A stretch of DNA of 64,000 nucleotides from UBA5109 sp963975155 (GCA_963975155.1 CAXBFG010000009.1:45254-109253); one strand, 5' to 3'. Positions 37,554 to 46,844 are shown, counted from the first letter of the stretch. Numbers and translations: made by a program. Notes: generated from the letters alone by a model not told the origin.

Positions 37554-39560
37554 ATGCAGCAAGCAAAATTATCAGCACTGGGTGTCGATACCGGAGGCAC
37601 CTTCACTGATTTCGTACTGATCAGTGAAGGTCGCATGCAAACCCATAAGGTGCTATCGACACCGGATGCCCCGGAACGCGCCATTCTACAGGGTATTGCA
37701 GATATGAATCTAGCCGGGGCTGTGGCTCGGGGTGAACTTGCCATTATTCATGGCAGTACCGTCGCCACCAATGCGCTGCTGGAAAGCAAAGGTGTACGGA
37801 CCGCCTATATTACCAATCGTGGTTTTAAAGATACGCTGACGATTGCCCGCCAGACACGCCCTGCTCTTTATCGACTGGAAAATCCGCCTTTACCGCAACC
37901 GGTTGCGGAAGAGCTTTGTCTGGAAATCAGCGGGCGCATTGACGCCAGGGGTCAGGAACTGGAAAAGCCATTAGAGGAGGATCTACGCAGCCTGATCGAT
38001 CAACTGGAGTTGCTCAGGCCTGAGGCCATCGCCATCAACCTGCTGTTTTCATTTCTGGATGACAGCCATGAACGCCTCATAGAACAAACCCTGCGTAAGC
38101 AGCTCAGCTGGCAAGTCAACATTTGTCGCTCCTCAGTTGTGCTGCCTGAGTACAAGGAATATGAACGCGGTATCGCCACCTGGCTCAATGCCTCCCTGGG
38201 CCCCCTGATCAGAAATTATCTGCTCCGCCTTAAACAAGGCACCAGCCCCTCACGTCTTTCGATAATGCAATCTTCCGGCGGTACGATCAGTGCCGAGCAG
38301 GCAGCTGACAAAGCGGTCATGCTGCTTTTATCCGGACCGGCTGGTGGCCTGGCTGCTGCAGCCTACCTGTCAAAAGCCCTGGCTATCCCCAATATGATGA
38401 CCTTTGATATGGGCGGCACATCAACGGATGCAGCACTGCTGGATGGCGGCAAGATACAACTCAGCCATGAGGGAAGAATCGGACCCTATCCGGTCGCTGT
38501 GCCCATGGTGGATATGCAGACTATCGGAGCCGGTGGCGGTTCCATAGCCTATCTGGACAGCGGCGACCTTTTGCATGTCGGCCCGCGCTCTGCCGGCGCA
38601 AGTCCCGGTCCGGCCTGTTACGGACAGGGCGGTACTGAAGCAACGGTTACTGATGCCAACCTGGTTCTTGGACGCCTGCAGGCCACGGCTTTTATGAACG
38701 GTGATATCCGGCTTGATAGCAGAGCAGCTCAGCAGGCGATAGGAAAAATCGCTATCAAGTTAGCACTTACTAACGAAGAGGCTGCCGCAGGCATTATCAG
38801 CCTGGCAAACGAGCACATGGCTCAGGCGCTGCGCGCCATCTCGGTTGAAAAAGGTTATGACCCCAAACTGTTTCGTTTGTGCTGCTTCGGCGGTGCCGGT
38901 GGTTTGCATATTTGCGCTCTGGCCGATGCGCTGGGAATGAACCAGGCCCTGGTGCCCGTCAATGCCGGTGTGCTGTCGGCACTGGGCATGTTGCTGGCAC
39001 CGGTTGAACGTAATCTTTCCCAGAATTATCAATGCCTGCTTGAAGATGCCGACAGCCGGGAGATTGAAGAGCTGTTCAGCAGGCTTGAAAGCCAGGCAAT
39101 GGCCGAGTTAAACCAGGAACAGGTCGATCCGCAGAGCATAAGCATAGAATGCAGTGCCGACTTACGTTATCAGGGGCAGTCTTCCAGTCTGAATCTGCCC
39201 TGGAAAGACCCGCTATCGACCGGCCATGATTTTCATGCTTTACATCAGCAACGCTATGGCCATCGTCTGGCAGCTAAACCGGAACTGGTTAATTTGCGTA
39301 TCAAGGCAATGAGTCAGCAGCAGCTGCCTGAGCTGGAACTTCTGGGCAACAAGGAGCCGGCCCAGGCCTTAAGCACACAGGCGCTTTATGGTTTTGATAA
39401 AGAACTTGCTGTCTATGCGCGAGAGCAACTGGCTGCCGGACAAATTATAGAGGGCCCGGCCTTGATACTGGAGAAGAACTCCACAACATTAATCGGAACT
39501 GAATGGTGCGCGAGAACTGATCAGTTTGGACACTTGTTTCTTGACAAGCAAAGGGCTTGA
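37554..39560 (+). CDS. Hydantoinase/oxoprolinase family protein (HyuA type)
   Basis: A 668-residue HyuA-type subunit with an ASKHA-like ATP-binding fold. The N-terminal GVDTGGTFTDFVLI and the MTFDMGGTSTDAALL phosphate-binding motifs are present, as are GAGGGSIAYLD and GPRSAGASPGPACYGQGG. The ATG at 37554 precedes the fold directly; an in-frame extension of 30 codons overlaps the promoter region (TATAAT at 37506). The usual HyuB partner is not adjacent, so this may act alone or with a distant subunit in ATP-dependent hydrolysis of a hydantoin, oxoproline or related ring. Confidence 0.9.
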   Translation: MQQAKLSALGVDTGGTFTDFVLISEGRMQTHKVLSTPDAPERAILQGIADMNLAGAVARGELAIIHGSTVATNALLESKGVRTAYITNRGFKDTLTIARQTRPALYRLENPPLPQPVAEELCLEISGRIDARGQELEKPLEEDLRSLIDQLELLRPEAIAINLLFSFLDDSHERLIEQTLRKQLSWQVNICRSSVVLPEYKEYERGIATWLNASLGPLIRNYLLRLKQGTSPSRLSIMQSSGGTISAEQAADKAVMLLLSGPAGGLAAAAYLSKALAIPNMMTFDMGGTSTDAALLDGGKIQLSHEGRIGPYPVAVPMVDMQTIGAGGGSIAYLDSGDLLHVGPRSAGASPGPACYGQGGTEATVTDANLVLGRLQATAFMNGDIRLDSRAAQQAIGKIAIKLALTNEEAAAGIISLANEHMAQALRAISVEKGYDPKLFRLCCFGGAGGLHICALADALGMNQALVPVNAGVLSALGMLLAPVERNLSQNYQCLLEDADSREIEELFSRLESQAMAELNQEQVDPQSISIECSADLRYQGQSSSLNLPWKDPLSTGHDFHALHQQRYGHRLAAKPELVNLRIKAMSQQQLPELELLGNKEPAQALSTQALYGFDKELAVYAREQLAAGQIIEGPALILEKNSTTLIGTEWCARTDQFGHLFLDKQRA

Positions 39561-39654
39561 GTAGAGGATAAAGCCATAAATTACGCGCTTTCCCACTTGT
39601 GGGCACTGACTGAAAAATCAGCCGCAGGACAAAGCCATAAAGAATTAGATGATC

Positions 39655-41028
39655 ATGAAAACGCTAACAGGCAGGGCAGATACAGGACACAAAAATATAG
39701 CAGCGCTTAGCATTCTGACGCTGAGCTTATTGTTGGGTGCCTGCCAGACTTCTGTAACCCAAAGTTCGCCACCGGAATCTTCGAGCAGCAGTTCATCGTC
39801 TTCCAGCTCGCCGTCTTCATCCAGCTCGTCTTCCAGTTCTTCATCGAGCTCCTCGTCTTCGAGCAGCAGTTCCAGCGGTCCGTCTTCCAGCCCAACGGCC
39901 TCAGGACAAAGTGGCGCCGGGTCATCTTCCGGGATGCCGAGCACTGCATCGACACCTTCCTCTACATCTTCATCTTCCGGTTCGCCTTCAATGCCAAACA
40001 GCGGCATGCCCGGCGGATCGCCCGGTTCACCGTCTGATGCGACAGCTTCAAGTTCAGGCAGCGATGGCGGTATAGATGTCAGTGTGCAGCCTGCCGGTTT
40101 GCCCGGTCTGGAACCCTTTCCGGGTGGTTTGCCGGGTTCTCAATCCGGCTCGACTGCTTCGAATTCAAATTCAAACAGCAGTGGCGGTATTGATGTCAGT
40201 GTACAGCCCGCCGGTCTGCCCGGCCTGGATCCATTCCCCGGTGGCCTGCCTGGTGTCGGCCTGCCAGGTACAGATACAGGCAGCATGGGTGATGGCAGTG
40301 GCACAGACTCGCAAGGTTCAGGCACTATCGCTGGCGGCAGCGGCGGCTCTATTCCCGGGACAGGCAGCTCTACCGGCAATGATCCGCTGGCAACGGGAAC
40401 CTTTGGTGATGGCAGCGGTACTGCAGCATCCGGCACTGGTACCGGTGCGGCAACGGCCGGAAGCACGCAGGGTGCCGGCAGTGGTTCAGGCGCTGGTTCA
40501 GGCACTGGAGACGACCCCTTTGGTGATCTGGCCAACGGCAGAAATCAACCCATGACACAGGCCGAAAGACAGGCCGCATTGGATGCCAGACTGGAAGAGG
40601 GCATCGCCGTGTTCGATGGCATGATCCTCGGTGAGCGTGAACGCGCCCAGGGTGCCGGCGATACAAATGGTAGTGGCGATGCTGTCGGTGGCAATGCCAG
40701 TGGCTCCGGTAACTCAGGCCTGCCCAATGGCGGCAGCGGAACAGTTATCGCTTCAGCACCCAACAGTTCATCCGGTAACGGCAACATGCCCAACATGGGC
40801 AGAAGCAGGGAAGGGGATTTCGAGAACAGAAACCAGAACAACTTCCCGCCACCGGCAGATATTCCGAATGGCAACGGTGATGATGTGGTTGCCAGACAGT
40901 TGCGCGAAGCTGCCATGAATGAAGCCGATCCGGAGCTGCGTGAAAAACTCTGGAATGAGTACCGAACCTACACCGGTCTGCCCATTCCCCAGGAAGCCAT
41001 AGCCGATTTTGATGCAGTGGAAGATTAA
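39655..41028 (+). CDS. Poly-serine, Gly-rich lipoprotein
   Basis: About 457 residues. The signal peptide ends in the lipobox LLLGAC near residue 30, followed by a long polyserine tract (residues about 44-75) encoded by mixed TCN/AGC codons. A Ser/Gly/Pro-rich middle contains a direct repeat of about 20 residues: GGIDVSVQPAGLPGL plus EPFPGG, then DPFPGG. The C-terminal 120 residues are more ordinary and acidic (QAERQAALDARLEEGIAVFDG, EADPELREKLWNEYRTYTGL). The two-codon-earlier ATG is an alternative start. It is likely a surface or periplasmic linker protein; no family was recognised. It heads a four-gene cluster. Confidence 0.75.
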   Translation: MKTLTGRADTGHKNIAALSILTLSLLLGACQTSVTQSSPPESSSSSSSSSSSPSSSSSSSSSSSSSSSSSSSSSGPSSSPTASGQSGAGSSSGMPSTASTPSSTSSSSGSPSMPNSGMPGGSPGSPSDATASSSGSDGGIDVSVQPAGLPGLEPFPGGLPGSQSGSTASNSNSNSSGGIDVSVQPAGLPGLDPFPGGLPGVGLPGTDTGSMGDGSGTDSQGSGTIAGGSGGSIPGTGSSTGNDPLATGTFGDGSGTAASGTGTGAATAGSTQGAGSGSGAGSGTGDDPFGDLANGRNQPMTQAERQAALDARLEEGIAVFDGMILGERERAQGAGDTNGSGDAVGGNASGSGNSGLPNGGSGTVIASAPNSSSGNGNMPNMGRSREGDFENRNQNNFPPPADIPNGNGDDVVARQLREAAMNEADPELREKLWNEYRTYTGLPIPQEAIADFDAVED

Positions 41029-41035
41029 TTTAAAA

Positions 41036-41102
41036 CTTTGCCGCTAAACTTTGACCTTAAACTAGACGCTTAAACCAGGCTCTTAAACCGGGTGCGGCAA
41101 AG
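41036..41102. repeat. Four 13-bp repeats inside a 9-bp inverted repeat
   Basis: CTTTGCCGC (41036-41044) and GCGGCAAAG (41094-41102) are perfect inverted repeats. Between them lie four 13-base units beginning TTAAAC or CTAAAC: 41044-41056, 41057-41069, 41070-41082 and 41083-41095. The arrangement lies 67 bases upstream of the second lipoprotein start and resembles a multi-site operator, or a hairpin with a repetitive loop. Confidence 0.7.
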
Positions 41103-41168
41103 CGATAAAGAAATATGCAGGTTGAGTAAGCTATCTATAGATTGAGAAAGGTTGATCAGGTCAGAACA

Positions 41169-42365
41169 ATGAACAAAAATTATTTATATCTGTTTATCAC
41201 ATTAACGCTGCTGGCGCTGAGTGCCTGCAGCACTCAAAACGTAAAAACCACCACCATCACAGAAGCGCTTATCGAAAACAGCAATATTGCTGAAGATGAA
41301 TTGCTGGACGTTGGCATTGCCGTCTTTGATCCCGGCTTCGATGAAATTGATGACGATGATCAGGAGTTAACCTTCGGAGATGTCCGCATTGCGGAAAGTT
41401 ATTACATGGCCAACATGCTCTCGCAGACGCTGCAGCAAACCGGCAACTGGGGCGTAGTCAGGGTAATTCCCGATGACCTCAGTACCTCTGATGTTGCCGT
41501 GCATGGCACCATCCTGCAATCAGACGGTGAAACAGTGCGCGTGCAGATCACAGCCAGGGACTCCAGTGGCAGACTCTGGCTGGATAAGGAATATGAAGAA
41601 GTCGTCAGCCGTTACAGTTACGACAATCGTCTGCAGAATTCCCGCGACTCATTCCAGGGCCTGTACAACCGCATTGCCAATGACCTGCTGCGATATCGCC
41701 AGCGCAATATGGCCAGGGACGACATCCTCAACGTGCGGACTATTTCCCAGATTCAGTTCGCCCGCAGTTTCGCCCCGCAGGCTTTCGGTGAATACCTGAG
41801 CACTGACCGCAACGGTATTTTGCAGGTACAACGACTGCCCGCAGAAAGCGACCCTTTGATGGCGCGTATCAATACCATTCGGGAACGCGATTATCTGTAT
41901 GTCGATACCATGCAGGACTACTACACCAGTTTCTCCAGACAGATGGAGCAACCCTATACCGAATTTCGTCGCCTCAGTTATGATGAGGTCATCAAGCTGG
42001 ACCGCCTGCAGCGAGATGCGCGTCGCAATATGATTCTGGGTATCGCCGCGATTGTGGGTGGTGTGGCGGCAACACAAAGTGATTCCAGTGTCGCAGGTGC
42101 TGCAACGATTGGCGGCATACTGGGCGGCGGCTGGTTAATCAAGGAAGCCTTCCGGGCCGGCGACGAAGCACAAATTCATGTCGAGGCGCTGGCCGAGCTG
42201 GGGCAGTCCCTGGAACGTGAAGTCGCACCGCAAACCATCGAGCTGGAAGAAACCAGCGTGACCTTGTCAGGCAATGTTGAAACACAGTATCAGCAGTGGC
42301 GTGAAATCCTCGCCGATATGTATGCCAACGAGATCGGTGCAGCGCCCAGCTCCGAAGATATATGA
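41169..42365 (+). CDS. Lipoprotein, unknown (second gene of envelope cluster)
   Basis: A 398-residue lipoprotein. The ATG at 41169 gives a signal peptide with lipobox LLALSAC near residue 20. The first domain (VGIAVFDPGFDE, FGDVRIAESYYMANMLSQTLQQTGNWGVVRVIPDD) and the following VHGTILQSDGETVRVQITARDSSGRLWLDKEY region resemble CsgG-like or curli-assembly-type folds only in outline. A hydrophobic glycine-rich segment (ILGIAAIVGGVAATQ, GAATIGGILGGGW) near residues 288-320 could insert in a membrane. It is followed at 30 bases by the TPR gene. Probably an outer-membrane lipoprotein. Confidence 0.7.
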   Translation: MNKNYLYLFITLTLLALSACSTQNVKTTTITEALIENSNIAEDELLDVGIAVFDPGFDEIDDDDQELTFGDVRIAESYYMANMLSQTLQQTGNWGVVRVIPDDLSTSDVAVHGTILQSDGETVRVQITARDSSGRLWLDKEYEEVVSRYSYDNRLQNSRDSFQGLYNRIANDLLRYRQRNMARDDILNVRTISQIQFARSFAPQAFGEYLSTDRNGILQVQRLPAESDPLMARINTIRERDYLYVDTMQDYYTSFSRQMEQPYTEFRRLSYDEVIKLDRLQRDARRNMILGIAAIVGGVAATQSDSSVAGAATIGGILGGGWLIKEAFRAGDEAQIHVEALAELGQSLEREVAPQTIELEETSVTLSGNVETQYQQWREILADMYANEIGAAPSSEDI

Positions 42366-42395
42366 CGAAGCGGCTAGGCCGTAGTAGTATTCAGC

Positions 42396-43910
42396 ATGGC
42401 TGAAAATACTCCCGACAACCCTGCATCAGATTTTACTCCCCAGCAAGCGGCGGCGCCGGTTTTTGGCATGGGTGATACACAGGCACAGCAGGCCAAACAA
42501 CAACAGCAAACCAAAATTCTGTGGGGCATCTTCTCCATGTTGCTGATACTGGTGCTGGGCGTGATTTTTATTCTGCCACGCTACATTGCCACGCCAGACC
42601 CAGGCACAGTCGCCCCGGTTATCCTGCCGGTTGAAAGGGCGACACCGCGCGAAGCCTTCTCACCGTTTCAGGAAGCCCAGATGCTGCGTGAACGTGAAGC
42701 GGCCCAGAACATACTGGCAGAAATACTCGACTTACAGGAACAACTGGAAGCCATCGGCGCAGAGAGCTGGGCCGCCGATGCTTATGCCGCCGCCTTGCAG
42801 GTTGCCGGAGAAGGTGATGCGGCCTACCGCAACCAGGAATTTGAAAATGCGCAGCTGCTTTACCAGAACGGGCTGCTGGCCTTGCAGGAGATTGAAAGCA
42901 ACAGCCTGACTTTATTTGCTGAATCGCTTGTTGCAGGTGAGGCCGCGATTGATGCAGGCAGACCGGCAGCGGCAGTTGAGGCTTTTGAAACCGCCTTACT
43001 CATTAATGAAGAATCAACAGAAGCCCAAAGCGGCCTGGAACGCGCCAGGCTGCTGCCCGAAGTGCTTGCCCTGATGGAGCAAGCCGAAGATCAGCATGAC
43101 AGAGGCCAGCTGGAATCCGCTCTCGACTTATATACACAGGCAACCGTTGTTGATCCCGCACACAGCGCCGCTGCAGCCGCCGTTACGCAAACCCGTATCG
43201 ATATTCTGGACCGGGACTTCCTGAACTTTATGTCCTCGGGTTTCAGCGCCGTGCAGGCCGGCAATCCGGAAGTGGCACTGGAATCCTTTAACCGCGCCCT
43301 GCAATTAAAACCCCAGTCTGCCGAAGCACTGGCGGCTATCACGCAGGCACAGGACATGCAGACTTCGCGTGACCTGAACATCCAGCTCGATGCTGCGCGT
43401 GAACACGAAGCCGCCGAGCGCTGGGCCCAGGCCTTACAGGCTTACAATAATGCGCTGGCTATCGATGCCAATCTTGTTTCCGCCATAGAAGGGCGCGAGC
43501 GTACCCAGAACCGCAGCACCCTGGATAATTATCTGAACAATATTAATAACAATCCTTACCGACTTTCAGACGAGCAGGTTTATCAGCAAACCATTACGGT
43601 CTACAACGATGCCCTGACCCTGGTCGAGGAAAATACACGACTCTATAACCAGCTTGTTACGCTGCGCAGTTTTCTCGACAAGGCGCGCGTGCCGGTTGCG
43701 GTGACACTTACTTCCGATGGCTTAACCAATGTTACGGTGTATCGTGTTAATGAACTGGGCATGTTTAATTCACAAACCCTGAGCCTGATTCCCGGCACCT
43801 ATACGGCGGTCGGCATAAGACCAGGCTATCGTGATGTGCGCGAGGAGTTTACCGTGCCCTTCGATGGCGAAGCGCCGCATGTCACAGTTATATGCAATGA
43901 ACCTGTTTAA
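42396..43910 (+). CDS. TPR-containing inner-membrane protein
   Basis: A 504-residue protein. A Gln-rich cytoplasmic tail (QAQQAKQQQQTK) precedes one helix (residues about 41-60), then a periplasmic region with repeated TPR-type helices (AYRNQEFENAQLLYQNGLLAL, AGRPAAAVEAFETALLINEE, AGNPEVALESFNRALQLK, AERWAQALQAYNNALAID). The C-terminal 80 residues are beta-rich (LIPGTYTAVGIRPGYRDVREEF), a PEGA-like end. It lies 24 bases before the PEGA-SUMF1 gene and shares the same membrane-anchored layout, so the two are likely partners. Confidence 0.8.
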   Translation: MAENTPDNPASDFTPQQAAAPVFGMGDTQAQQAKQQQQTKILWGIFSMLLILVLGVIFILPRYIATPDPGTVAPVILPVERATPREAFSPFQEAQMLREREAAQNILAEILDLQEQLEAIGAESWAADAYAAALQVAGEGDAAYRNQEFENAQLLYQNGLLALQEIESNSLTLFAESLVAGEAAIDAGRPAAAVEAFETALLINEESTEAQSGLERARLLPEVLALMEQAEDQHDRGQLESALDLYTQATVVDPAHSAAAAAVTQTRIDILDRDFLNFMSSGFSAVQAGNPEVALESFNRALQLKPQSAEALAAITQAQDMQTSRDLNIQLDAAREHEAAERWAQALQAYNNALAIDANLVSAIEGRERTQNRSTLDNYLNNINNNPYRLSDEQVYQQTITVYNDALTLVEENTRLYNQLVTLRSFLDKARVPVAVTLTSDGLTNVTVYRVNELGMFNSQTLSLIPGTYTAVGIRPGYRDVREEFTVPFDGEAPHVTVICNEPV

Positions 43911-43934
43911 GGCCATCGGACAGAACACGAAACC

Positions 43935-46031
43935 ATGAGTCAGGACAAACCATCCAGTAATAATTCGCAACATGACTCGCAGCATGACGAAATCATCACG
44001 CCAATAGATTTCACTCCGCACAACAGCAGCGCCGATAAATTTTCCTTTCGTCCGAGCCCGGTAAAAGTTGCCATCAGCACTATGCTGGTGATATTTGCGC
44101 TGACCGCCTGGTTCGTGCTGTCTGCAAAATCGGTGTTTATCGATGCACAGCCAATTGGCAGTGTGGTGGAAGTGCATTCCCCGCTGGCGATAAAAATTGG
44201 CCCGCGTTATCTGGTGCTGCAGGGCGATTACGATATCAGTGTGCGCGCCGCAGGTTACTATGATGTGGATAGCACCATCACCGTTCGTGAACAGCAGGCG
44301 CAGACTTTCCAGATCCAGTTGCTGCCCTTGCCCGGTTTTTTAAACCTGGACAGCAATGCCGAAGCCGCCGAAGTCATCATCGACGGTGAAGTCATCGGGC
44401 AGACGCCCCTGCAAAGAATTGAACTGGCCGCCGGCGAGCACGAAGTGCTGATCCGCAAGGATCGCTATGAGGCACAGCAACAGATGGTCAGCATAGAAGG
44501 GCGCCAGCAGGAACAAAGCCTGCGTGTTGAATTATTGCCGGCCTGGGCGAGTGTGAGTTTTGCCAGTTCACCGCCCGGTGCCACCGTAAGCATCGATGGT
44601 GAACAGATCGGCCTGACGCCGCTGAATGCCGAGATACTCGAAGGCGAGCATGAAGTGCTGATCAAGCTGAATGCCCACAAGGCCTGGACCGATTCGCTGT
44701 TGGTGGAAGCGCGGGTTGACCAGAGCCTGCCGCTGATTGAACTCGAAGAAGCCGACGGGCTGGTGCTGCTGCAGTCAACGCCGAGCAATGCCGGTGTCAC
44801 CCTGGACGGTGCCTATCAGGGACAGACCCCGCTGGAAATTACCGTGCCGCCCGGACGCACCCATGAACTGACTTTTTTCCTCAACGGTTATGAAGAAACG
44901 CGCCGCACCATCCAGACCCGTCCCGATCAGGAACTGGCGCTGGATATAGAGCTCGAGCCCATCCTGAGTTCAGTAGCCATTGTGGCGAGCCCGGCCAGTG
45001 CCGAACTGTATATCAACGGCGAGCTGCGCGGCCCGGCGAATCAGACGGTTGAATTACTGGCGGCATCGCAGCGTATCGAAATTCGTGCGCCCGGCTTTGT
45101 GCCCTTCACGCAGGAATTTACTTCCCGACCCGGACTGGAACAACAACTGAATGTTTCCCTGATCACGCTGGAACAGCAACGCATCAATGATATCCAGCCC
45201 ATGATCACAACCGTAAACGGTCAGGAACTTAAACTGCTGTACCCCGGTAATTTCGTGATGGGCGCCTCACGTCGTGAAGCCGGAAGACAGGCCAATGAAT
45301 CCCTGCGCTCGATCAGCCTGACCAAACCCTATTACCTCGCCCTGACGGAAGTGACTAACGCCCAGTACAAACAGTTCGACCCTGCGCATTCTTCCGGCGT
45401 GATCGACAGAATTTCCCTCAGCAATAATAATCAGCCGGTGGTGGATATCAGCTGGGAAGAGGCGGCACTGTACTGCAACTGGCTCAGCGAACAGGAAGGC
45501 CTGCCGCTGTTCTACCGGGTCAACAACAACCGGGTAGTGGGTTTTAATGCCGACAGTTCCGGTTACCGTTTACCCACCGAAGCGGAATGGGAATGGGCGG
45601 CCCGGGTAGAAAGTGAAGACCCGACCAGCCTGCTGAAATTTCCCTGGGGACCGGAATTACCTCCGCCACCCAATCACGGCAACTATGCCGACATCAGTGC
45701 GGCACCGATTCTGGGCAGGATACTCAGCAACTATAACGACAGCTTTGTAGCCGCAGCACCGGTTGCCTCCTTCCCGCCGAACGCCAATGGCTTTTACGAT
45801 ATGGGTGGCAATGTGGCCGAGTGGGTACATGACTATTATGGAACCTCCATACAACTTGGCAACAATATTGAAGTTGACCCCTACGGCCCTGAATCCGGAA
45901 CCTACCATGTTGTACGTGGCTCCAGCTGGGCACATGGTTCTGTAACTGAACTGCGCCTATCCTATCGGGACTACAGCAATGAAAGCCGTGATGATGTCGG
46001 TTTCAGGGTGGCCAGAACGCTGGAACCTTAG
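43935..46031 (+). CDS. PEGA-repeat and SUMF1-domain membrane protein
   Basis: A 698-residue protein. An N-terminal helix (about 44-63) anchors a periplasmic region. At least four PEGA-type repeats (residues about 110-400) show segments such as GATVSIDGEQIGLTPLNAEILEGEHEV and NAGVTLDGAYQGQTPLEI. A SUMF1 / formylglycine-generating-enzyme fold fills residues 434-697 (YPGNFVMGASRREAG, YRLPTEAEWEWAARV, NVAEWVHDYYG, RGSSWAHG, DDVGFRVAR). The catalytic cysteines of true formylglycine-generating enzymes are absent from the RGSSW...LRLSYRD region, so a binding role is more likely. Last gene of the cluster. Confidence 0.85.
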   Translation: MSQDKPSSNNSQHDSQHDEIITPIDFTPHNSSADKFSFRPSPVKVAISTMLVIFALTAWFVLSAKSVFIDAQPIGSVVEVHSPLAIKIGPRYLVLQGDYDISVRAAGYYDVDSTITVREQQAQTFQIQLLPLPGFLNLDSNAEAAEVIIDGEVIGQTPLQRIELAAGEHEVLIRKDRYEAQQQMVSIEGRQQEQSLRVELLPAWASVSFASSPPGATVSIDGEQIGLTPLNAEILEGEHEVLIKLNAHKAWTDSLLVEARVDQSLPLIELEEADGLVLLQSTPSNAGVTLDGAYQGQTPLEITVPPGRTHELTFFLNGYEETRRTIQTRPDQELALDIELEPILSSVAIVASPASAELYINGELRGPANQTVELLAASQRIEIRAPGFVPFTQEFTSRPGLEQQLNVSLITLEQQRINDIQPMITTVNGQELKLLYPGNFVMGASRREAGRQANESLRSISLTKPYYLALTEVTNAQYKQFDPAHSSGVIDRISLSNNNQPVVDISWEEAALYCNWLSEQEGLPLFYRVNNNRVVGFNADSSGYRLPTEAEWEWAARVESEDPTSLLKFPWGPELPPPPNHGNYADISAAPILGRILSNYNDSFVAAAPVASFPPNANGFYDMGGNVAEWVHDYYGTSIQLGNNIEVDPYGPESGTYHVVRGSSWAHGSVTELRLSYRDYSNESRDDVGFRVARTLEP

Positions 46032-46356
46032 GTCAAAATTGCTTAGTATCGGAGTGCACAACAATACTTAAAACACTGACTGGAAGCTAAAGCTATTAAT
46101 TTGAATTTTTCCTTCTAAATAGCGCAGGTAATCCCAAAAGGATTTTGAATGTTTACTGCTTTGCCCCTCAAGATAAGTTCCTCGTTAAATAACACCAATT
46201 TTAGCGAGCAGAATACTTTTTATCAGCTTGTCGTTTTTTTAAGAAATTTAATTATTTTACTTTTCAACAAATTACATTTAAAAAAATGTAGAAAAATAAT
46301 TAATAAGGTAAACCCCCTAATAATTATTATGAGGTCGAAGACCTCATTAACATGCT
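46032..46356. other. AT-rich stretch preceding the cassette array
   Basis: About 325 bases after the PEGA-SUMF1 gene, markedly AT-rich, with a TACATTT/AAATGTA hairpin (46263-46286 region) and a GAGGTC-GAA-GACCTC palindrome at 46331-46345. No credible gene; a 70-codon open frame here has no start signal or family resemblance. It is where an integron attI or cassette promoter would be expected, but none could be identified. Confidence 0.5.
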
Positions 46357-46370
46357 GTTAAAGGTCACTC

Positions 46371-46760
46371 ATGTTTCAGTGCCCACACTGCAAGAATAAT
46401 GGAATAGGCATCTGGGCCAAGTTTTGTTGCGGCTCGGACACGCCTGCAAAATGTAGTAGTTGCGGTAAGTTGAGTTATGTTCACTCAAAGTATCGGTTTG
46501 GTTTTCAATCAGCCTGGCCATTTCTGGTTTCTTGGCTGGTAATAGCACTAACAATTTATGTATTCTTTGTCAGCAATAATATTTATATTTTAGTAGCCAT
46601 ACCTTTTATTTGGCTTGCTGGCCGGTTCGGTGAATTAGCGTCGCTTCCACTACAACCAATCAGCACCCAAGAATCTACCGCCAGTCGTAAATTTGGCAAT
46701 TGGTTCATGGTGGGTATAGCAATTTTAATAATAGCGGGCATCGCGGTAGGCAACCTTTAA
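46371..46760 (+). CDS. Cassette 1: zinc-ribbon membrane protein
   Basis: A 129-residue protein with an N-terminal zinc ribbon (CPHCKNNG ... CSSCGKLSY) and three membrane helices (FLVSWLVIALTIYVFFV, ILVAIPFIWLAG, WFMVGIAILIIAGIAVG). This layout recurs in cassette-borne proteins of unknown role. No enzymatic motif is visible. The stop codon overlaps the start of its attC site, as is usual in cassettes. Expression may depend on a promoter in the AT-rich region upstream. Confidence 0.8.
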   Translation: MFQCPHCKNNGIGIWAKFCCGSDTPAKCSSCGKLSYVHSKYRFGFQSAWPFLVSWLVIALTIYVFFVSNNIYILVAIPFIWLAGRFGELASLPLQPISTQESTASRKFGNWFMVGIAILIIAGIAVGNL

Positions 46761-46829
46761 CAAGTCGGTCAATGGCGCCTTCGGCTGGACAAAGCACTGC
46801 GTGCTTTGCCCATTACCTCAACGTTATGT
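46755..46829 (+). other. attC site 1
   Basis: 75 bases from CTTTAAC to GTTATGT. Inner arms GGTCAATGG and CCCATTACC pair with one extra base on one side, and the tip is a perfect AAAGCAC-TGC-GTGCTTT hairpin. It overlaps the cassette 1 stop codon. Confidence 0.88.
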
Positions 46830-46844
46830 GACAAGGAGGGTTTA

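Noticed and set aside
46149..46361. 70-codon open frame in the AT-rich stretch before the cassettes
   Set aside because: No ribosome-binding site, low-complexity AT-rich composition and no recognisable domain.
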